DNA of 64,000 nt, taken from NCBI GenBank assembly GCA_029876055.1, contig CM056874.1, positions 8,680,001 to 8,744,000 on the forward strand, read 5' to 3'. The notes under the pieces are model-generated. The model was not told the origin of the DNA and did not search any database. It saw only the letters and a program-made list of their open reading frames with translations. The DNA is from Madurella fahalii (taxonomy: Eukaryota; Ascomycota; Sordariomycetes; Sordariales). Made by a program: the position numbers and the translations under genes. Numbering within the stretch: the stretch's first letter is position 1; each line of letters begins with the position of its first letter. Positions 58,792 through 64,000 of this stretch are shown here, one piece after another.

Positions 58792-60603
58792 GGTATAATG
58801 CAAAATGACATGAGAGGTGAAAATGTTCACAACGTCTATAGCCTCATTCTAAAGGCATTGTCTAGGGACCTACATGTAAATCACGGACGGGCCGTATAGC
58901 AGTGCGCGACGCGCCCAGGCCAGCCGCACGCGGCTGGTTACACCTGGCCTTCGGAATGAGGCTGTGCACCAGAGACTTCCCACTTCCATTATCATCAATC
59001 ACTACGGTAACTGCGTGTAACTGCGTTTATCAAAGCCTCATCATTGTTTACAGATGGACCTGTGCACCCCACCTTTTCTGAATTTTACTGCGGGCTACGC
59101 GATCGCAGATTCCTTTCCTTTTTGCCTAGATAGTACGATTACTTGGCTGCCAACAGCCATCTTTTCCACCGCTGTGACAACTTTAAAGTTAAAATTACCT
59201 GCTACCAACACACGTATTATAGATACAGCGTTTACGGAGGTAAACGAACCGTGCTATGAGATGTTGTCAGAAAGAATGGTGTAGGGGGTACTGGCACAAG
59301 GGTTTGATAATACTTTCTACAGAGTTTGCCGCTATTCACAACTAGAAGAAAGGCTCTCTAGCAAAGCCAGAGAGGACAGAAGAAAAAAAACAAGCGATAC
59401 AACCACGCACTTGCAACCCCATCAATTCCACCGGATCTAGGGTACCGTGCACTTAAGAGGTTGTAAACATTAACATCTCCGCACGTCAATTGTGCCTTAG
59501 CCTACTGAGGCTGGCAAGATACGATGGTGGCTAAGCGTAGCCGCGGAAGCTAGGATGAAAACAGGTAACTGCCACGGTTGGGAAGTATGGGACGGGACGT
59601 AACCGCGTGCTGATTAAGATGTACTGTAAATCTAAAGACGGGAAAAAAAAAAATGAAAGATCAAATCCTTGTCCAGCTATGACTTCCAAAAGCCATAAGC
59701 GTGGTGTCTCTCCTTTCTAACAGAGGGCCGAAGGCGTCACCATTTCTGTTTACCTTCTCTCCCCCCAAGTTGAGAACGGTTATAAAATACCCCTATCTAG
59801 TTATAATATACCATTATTGAGACCTATACGGTTCTACTACATGAGGGGTGAGATATCCCTAAGTTGACCCTCAGATTCCTCATCGACGAAACCCACACCC
59901 TAACACGCGTCAAATAAAAGGACCTGACACACCCGTCTCCAAAAGGTCGTGCATATTTCTTTCCGGTGAAAGCTGATTCTTACCCCGCTCGAATGAGACC
60001 ACCATGTCAGGATGGTAATTATTCGGCCATTTAACCCTTAGTAGATGTCATCACCCTCGTATGGCTCAAGCCTCCTAAAACCCTATCACAAGCCTCATCG
60101 CAGCGTCCAAACTTTATTGTGAACTCTGTCGTGGGCGATGTGCCTTATAGCTGGTGGGACCTCCTTCCAACTTCAATCGCACCTATGCCAATCGCTGTGC
60201 TAATTAATTGGTTGTTACAGCCTGCGACTTATAATTGATAACCACAACAACGCGTAGGTCCGCATAGTCATAGACAAAACTACAGTGAGGAATGCTTATC
60301 TCGGGATATCGATCGTCACGTGAATATTACGACCCAGCTTTTAGAATCGAATGGTGGCTGGTTTGTGGCGGGTGACCGCATCAGCAATAAAAGTAGAGTT
60401 TGTCCCACGGGTCAGAGCCTCGTCGCCATCGTCTTTCAGACCGCCATCTGTAGAAGTGTCAACAACGGAAAATAACACAGGAAAGCTATTATCACAGGCT
60501 ACTCCCTCACGCTCCTACTCACGACAAATATACCAACGTCGACCCGCTGTTCGCTTTGAATCCGGCCAACTCCAGAGTCAACCCACATCATACAGAAACC
60601 CAG

Positions 60604-60693
60604 GTAACGAGAGGTGAGGCATATTCGAGGACAGCGCTACTTGCGGCTGATAACCCCAAGACGCAATAAAGATTGCGGCTAACTATTATGTAG
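60604..60693 (+). other. Probable 5'-leader intron
   Basis: CCAG/GTAACG donor, GGCTAACTATTATGTAG branch site and acceptor, 90 bp. Splicing would place the ATG of the membrane protein immediately after the junction. No upstream in-frame Met was found in the joined frame, so I treat the upstream exon as untranslated. Confidence 0.5.
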
Positions 60694-62397
60694 ATGGCGT
60701 TCTGGTCGTTGGTGTGCCAATACTCTATCAGTCTATTGACTCTCGTCGGAAATGTGATGGCAAGCCCGGTTGCCGCGGCACCCGCAGCCACTGCCGGTCC
60801 TCTAGGGTCTCCACCCGGTCTTGGTCAAGGCACAATCCCAGCAGGAGGCAGCGGCTCGTCGTCCAATAGCACTGGCACAAGCCCGCTCACGCCCGGACTC
60901 GGGGTGAAGGTCTTAGCAACTATTCTCGCAGTTGGATGCGCGTCGCTAGCTACCTTAACGTACAGCGTGCTCATTGGGCCTGGAACGCGCCTGTTGAGCA
61001 CCAGCAAATTCCCTTTCAGCGTTATCGCGGAAAACATTGGTAGCTTACTCTCCGAGACATGGCCCGACTCTAGCGACACGCCAAAAGTGACCCACCGAGC
61101 CGCCACCGATATCAGAGCACCCGATGCAATCCGGCTCTACTACGCAGGCACGCTCAGCGCAGATGGCAGCCGGCTAGCGAAGGGCGTAACCCAGTGCACC
61201 GCTAGTCTCGATCCGACTCAGCGACTGGCCATGCCCCCCATGTGGTTAACAACCGGCTCATCGTTGACGAAGAGCATGATCCAGCTTACTGTGTGGGAGT
61301 GGAGCAGCATTTGGATGGCCCTCGCCATGATATCCACAACCTTGGCTTTCAACGGCCTGCTCTCTGGCCGGCCTGGTCTCGACAGCTATCCACGAATTGT
61401 GGTGGTTTTCATTTATGCCGCAGCCTACATTTTTCACGGCTATTACGTCCAGCGAAAAATCGCCTCGTTTTTCACTATTGCCGCGGCTGGCGCTTCTTGG
61501 AGCACACTGCACAAGGCCGGGTTTCTCTCCGTGGATCTGCAGCAGCTTGAGGCACGCCTCAAGAGCGCAGAAGCCCCGTCTCCTATCTTCAAGCAGGTTG
61601 GGAAGCCGAGCTCGAGCGCTACTTTCCCCGTGGCTGCTGCCACACTGGCGCACGGCCAGGTCGCGGCGGGGCCGTCTACAGAAAGGCACATCAGCGATGT
61701 GAAGAAGAGCGAGGCTGAGACTGTGGCTGGCTGGCAGAAACGAGATATTTCAAGCTGTGTTGAATCCGGTGCTTCGGCTCTGAATTTTGTCATTACCAAC
61801 GTGATGACAATGTTGGGTATCACCATCACGACAGGCTTTTCCGTGTGGACAAGCACGGATAGCACAACGACTTCGCAACTGGGATCGTTAGCCCTCCTAG
61901 CATCTCTTACCCTTGGGGTTGGATCCATGTTCAGCAGCGCCGTTGATCTCAGCGTCATGGAAAGCTCGTTTAGAAATGTTCTCTTTCTAAAGGAATTGAT
62001 GATCAACGGAGAGGCGTCGTCACACGTGTCCAAGCGCATACCGAAAAGGACAACTCTGGGCTTCGCTCATGGGACGGTCAAGCCTCGGCATCTCGGTATG
62101 AGGACACTACTGAGGATGGGAAAGTTCTGGCCGGTCTTGCTATGGGGGCCTGGCATCGTGCTACTTCCAAGTGAGGACGATCATAGCAGGCTGAACAAGG
62201 GTGCCGAGTTCGAGTTTCGCGTGGCCGTCCGTGACAAGGTAGTTACCTTCACGACCAAGGAGATGGGCCAAGGGCACCAGGCAGACGACAATAGCGCCGA
62301 CACGATTAATGTTTGCTATGAACCATCGGGACCACCGCCAGCAACCCCTCAGTCTCCCCCTACCAGCGCCAGCACCGCGGCCGCAGCCAACGCCTAG
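60694..62397 (+). CDS. Multi-pass membrane protein of unknown function
   Basis: Single coding exon, 567 residues; family not recognised. The N-terminus (MAFWSLVCQYSISLLTLVGN then VMASP) looks like a signal peptide or anchor. A Gly/Ser/Pro-rich linker (about 25-68) follows. Hydrophobic helices are visible at about 70-95, 204-225, 234-252, 364-385 and 396-418. The loop between about 253 and 350 contains a short charged helix (VDLQQLEARLKSAE) and ends near a VAGWQKRDISSC stretch. The C-terminal tail is Pro/Ala/Thr-rich. The ATG directly follows a likely 5'-leader intron (60604-60693). It ends only 64 bp from the stop of the convergent YfiH-like gene. Composition is coding-like with no stops, so it is probably expressed. 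A plasma-membrane or vacuolar protein specific to filamentous fungi is my best guess. Confidence 0.72.
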   Translation: MAFWSLVCQYSISLLTLVGNVMASPVAAAPAATAGPLGSPPGLGQGTIPAGGSGSSSNSTGTSPLTPGLGVKVLATILAVGCASLATLTYSVLIGPGTRLLSTSKFPFSVIAENIGSLLSETWPDSSDTPKVTHRAATDIRAPDAIRLYYAGTLSADGSRLAKGVTQCTASLDPTQRLAMPPMWLTTGSSLTKSMIQLTVWEWSSIWMALAMISTTLAFNGLLSGRPGLDSYPRIVVVFIYAAAYIFHGYYVQRKIASFFTIAAAGASWSTLHKAGFLSVDLQQLEARLKSAEAPSPIFKQVGKPSSSATFPVAAATLAHGQVAAGPSTERHISDVKKSEAETVAGWQKRDISSCVESGASALNFVITNVMTMLGITITTGFSVWTSTDSTTTSQLGSLALLASLTLGVGSMFSSAVDLSVMESSFRNVLFLKELMINGEASSHVSKRIPKRTTLGFAHGTVKPRHLGMRTLLRMGKFWPVLLWGPGIVLLPSEDDHSRLNKGAEFEFRVAVRDKVVTFTTKEMGQGHQADDNSADTINVCYEPSGPPPATPQSPPTSASTAAAANA

Positions 62398-62461
62398 ACC
62401 GAACCATCCCCTCGGCGAACGCGGACTAGGCACACCGGCTACGCGCTCTAGACCTCCACTG

Positions 62462-63427
62462 TCATTTAATAAAAATGACGCTCATGCCGAGTCCGTGGTT
62501 TGGCTTCTCTCGTCTGTAGGAGTGGTATTTATACTGCACAGTTCCTCCCTGGCCCGGGCCGGGCCTGTCATAGCAGTCTAGGATGGTAGAGTGAGGGCTG
62601 CACGACACGTTCTTCTGCAGGATTCCGGTACCCAGCAGCTGTCTCACAGCAAACTTCGACAACATGAAAGTCTCATCCCCTCTCGAACTGCTCGACGTCT
62701 TTGCTAGCTTGGCCTGCTCAGCCTCGGTCATTCGGTGCCGAATAGACGGATCCGAGAGCAGGTCTAGGCGCCCAGCTGTCTCGAACACGGCTCTGATCTC
62801 CGTTTCCATTCTTCCGTCCCAGCCGAAGCAGTTGTACTTATCACCTGCGCCGGGTGCGACGAAGGCGACGATGCGCGACTCCTTAGCGCCGAGACTTGCC
62901 ATGTCCTCAACCAGATTTTCCAGCACCCGGCGGACGAGAGGCTTCCAGCCTGAGTGCGCGATGCCAATGACAGTAGCAATAGGATCGAAAAGAAATACGG
63001 AAGGGCAGTCGGCGCCCTGCGCCGCAAGCACCACACCCCGCTTCCGAGTCGCGATCGCATCGTATTTCAGCGGAATTCCGTCGCTAGTAGTGACGGTCAA
63101 TGTCCCCGTGGTTTCGTTTCTGTGCCATGAGTAGTCTTCGGCTCGGATCGAGACGCCAGAGTGCGGCCATCCACCGTTGGGCAGCAGCAAGGTCTGCGGG
63201 TCAAAGTCGGCCTTCTGTGCAAGGACTTCGAGGTTAGACCGGAACACCGACTTGGCGTTCTCGCCCCTTGTTTGTGAGGGGAGGTGAAAGGAGAAGTGCC
63301 GGTTAGAGGCGCTCGTTCCCTTTCCCGTGTAAACAGCTCGGATTGCTTTAAAGTCCTGGAAGACGTCATATGTAGGCGCGAACCGGTCGCATGGCTTTTG
63401 CGGAATCTCAGCCGTCAGTTGCTCCAT
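62462..63427 (-). CDS. YfiH/LACC1 (Cu-oxidase_4, DUF152) family protein
   Basis: Single exon, 321 residues. Family blocks are clear: HFSFHLPSQ with NAKSVFRSNLEVLAQ (the 'LSLHVGDD...N...L' block); DAIATRKRGVVLAAQGADCP with Cys141; VIGIAHSGWKPLV with His158 (17 residues after the Cys, as in YfiH); RIVAFVAPGAGDKYNCFGWD; and a C-terminal SYRRE. The third metal/active-site His is probably His89 in the GWPHSGV segment. Bacterial YfiH and human LACC1/FAMIN act on purine nucleosides (phosphorylase and deaminase activities); older names call it polyphenol oxidase. There is no signal peptide, so it is cytosolic. Most characterised members are bacterial or animal, so a fungal copy may derive from transfer, but this is not shown. 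It is convergent with the membrane protein gene. Confidence 0.85.
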   Translation of the reverse strand: MEQLTAEIPQKPCDRFAPTYDVFQDFKAIRAVYTGKGTSASNRHFSFHLPSQTRGENAKSVFRSNLEVLAQKADFDPQTLLLPNGGWPHSGVSIRAEDYSWHRNETTGTLTVTTSDGIPLKYDAIATRKRGVVLAAQGADCPSVFLFDPIATVIGIAHSGWKPLVRRVLENLVEDMASLGAKESRIVAFVAPGAGDKYNCFGWDGRMETEIRAVFETAGRLDLLSDPSIRHRMTEAEQAKLAKTSSSSRGDETFMLSKFAVRQLLGTGILQKNVSCSPHSTILDCYDRPGPGQGGTVQYKYHSYRREKPNHGLGMSVIFIK

Positions 63428-64000
63428 TTGTCTTGTGCTTTCTCGATGAAATTTCTCCTACCGTTTGAGTCAGGTCTTTCAAGCGGCGGGCGCGCCGCCG
63501 CGGTTAAAGCGTATTTTTGAGGGCGCCACTAGGCCCGCTACTGTATATTTAGGGATCACCCCCACCCTCCCGAAACGTGGCTGCAGTGGTTCTGGATGGC
63601 GCAACATCATGCGATGAGCGCTGATCTTCCATTGTGATGTAAGACTGGTGGATAGCTCTTGGTGCTACTCGCTACACCACTGCTGGGCTAGGAAGGTCCA
63701 ATGTATTACTTCTTGGGCCTTGTTATATATTACCAATGCAGGAGACAACCAGGGATACGGAACCCCATGCAAGTGATGTGATATATTGCGAGGTTCTCCG
63801 TTTTTGCTTTTCGATTGCACTGGCTTAGAAAAGGGAATCAGACGAGTTCGCGTGGGCTATTGAACCAACCGTTCAGAAATACGGCCTTGACCATATCCCT
63901 CGTCGTGAATCATGAAGAACCGTCACATTTGTACTAGCTAATATAGACGGGAAAGCTAGCTGCTAGACTCATCTTTGACCAAGCGAGATAAAAGAAAAAA
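63428..64000. other. Intergenic at right edge, 573 bp
   Basis: Upstream flank of the YfiH-like gene. It starts with a C/T-rich leader; beyond about 63640 the sequence is A/T-richer. No gene is seen before the window ends. Confidence 0.5.

Larger units (their letters stand above)
58199..60693. other. Gene-poor, T-tract-rich stretch, 2.5 kb
   Basis: Begins with three long T tracts (58320-58340, 58426-58454, 58771-58791). The middle (about 58560-60340) is visibly richer in A and T than the flanking genes and holds only short ORFs; the longest, 59054-59284, has no domain. It may be a decayed repeat or a compositional border. The last 90 bases (60604-60693) look like an intron ending exactly at the ATG of the next gene: GTAACG donor, GGCTAAC branch site, TAG acceptor. 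Thus the 60351-60617 stretch may be transcribed leader. Confidence 0.5.

Noticed and set aside
58560..60340. RIP-mutated transposon
   Set aside because: The stretch is A/T-richer than its neighbours, but no repeat ends, no long stop-riddled ORF and no obvious TpA excess could be shown by eye; a RIP index is needed.
1..64000. CRISPR arrays, bacterial-type operons, rRNA or 5S genes
   Set aside because: No regularly spaced repeats, ribosomal RNA motifs or Shine-Dalgarno-led gene strings were found; gene structures are fungal.

Overview
The window looks like nuclear DNA of a filamentous ascomycete (Pezizomycotina). It is probably a sordariomycete and plausibly of the Sordariales/Chaetomiaceae type, but that placement is inference. 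Supporting signs are many short GT-AG introns (about 53-103 bp) with CTAAC/CTGAC-like branch sites, GC-rich exons, pyrimidine-rich leaders before start codons, and fungal gene families: Clr5-domain protein, white collar-2 with a GATA finger, GWT1, KIN4, a hyphal-growth-type GT2 and Mdm38/LETM1. There are no bacterial operons, CRISPR arrays, rRNA genes or intact transposons. All exon boundaries were read by eye from splice signals and frame.

Left part (1-9258). Four genes are in tandem on the minus strand: the 5' part of a mitochondrial D-lactate dehydrogenase cut by the window edge, a Clr5-domain/AT-hook nuclear protein, a six-exon amidase with a 17-nt micro-exon, and a low-complexity protein of unknown function.

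Centre-left (9259-30028). This stretch is almost empty. A single plus-strand gene, a membrane-associated family 2 glycosyltransferase (19972-21696), sits between about 10.7 kb and 8.3 kb without a convincing gene. The flanks are not obviously AT-rich. They hold homopolymer runs, microsatellites and one weak small ORF.

Centre (30029-47445). In order: a P-loop kinase-like protein with a hexanucleotide-encoded Thr/Ser run (minus); an uncharacterised gene with an apparent frameshift (minus); GWT1 (plus); KIN4-like kinase (plus); a small acidic conserved protein (minus); white collar-2 (minus).

Right part (48668-64000). In order: a secreted GH76 mannanase-like enzyme (minus); ADK2-like adenylate kinase (minus); Mdm38/LETM1 (plus); sorting nexin Snx4 (plus); a 2.5 kb T-tract-rich gene-poor stretch; an unknown multi-pass membrane protein (plus) convergent, with a 64-bp gap, with a YfiH/LACC1 (Cu-oxidase_4) family protein (minus).

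Most genes are independent housekeeping or regulatory genes. Loose functional themes are cell wall and GPI biosynthesis (GT2, GWT1, GH76), mitochondrial metabolism (D-LDH, ADK2, LETM1) and light/cell-cycle signalling (WC-2, KIN4). I saw no clustered pathway and no clear new multi-gene system. The least ordinary items are the two gene deserts around GT2, the frameshifted gene and the membrane protein/YfiH pair at the right end.
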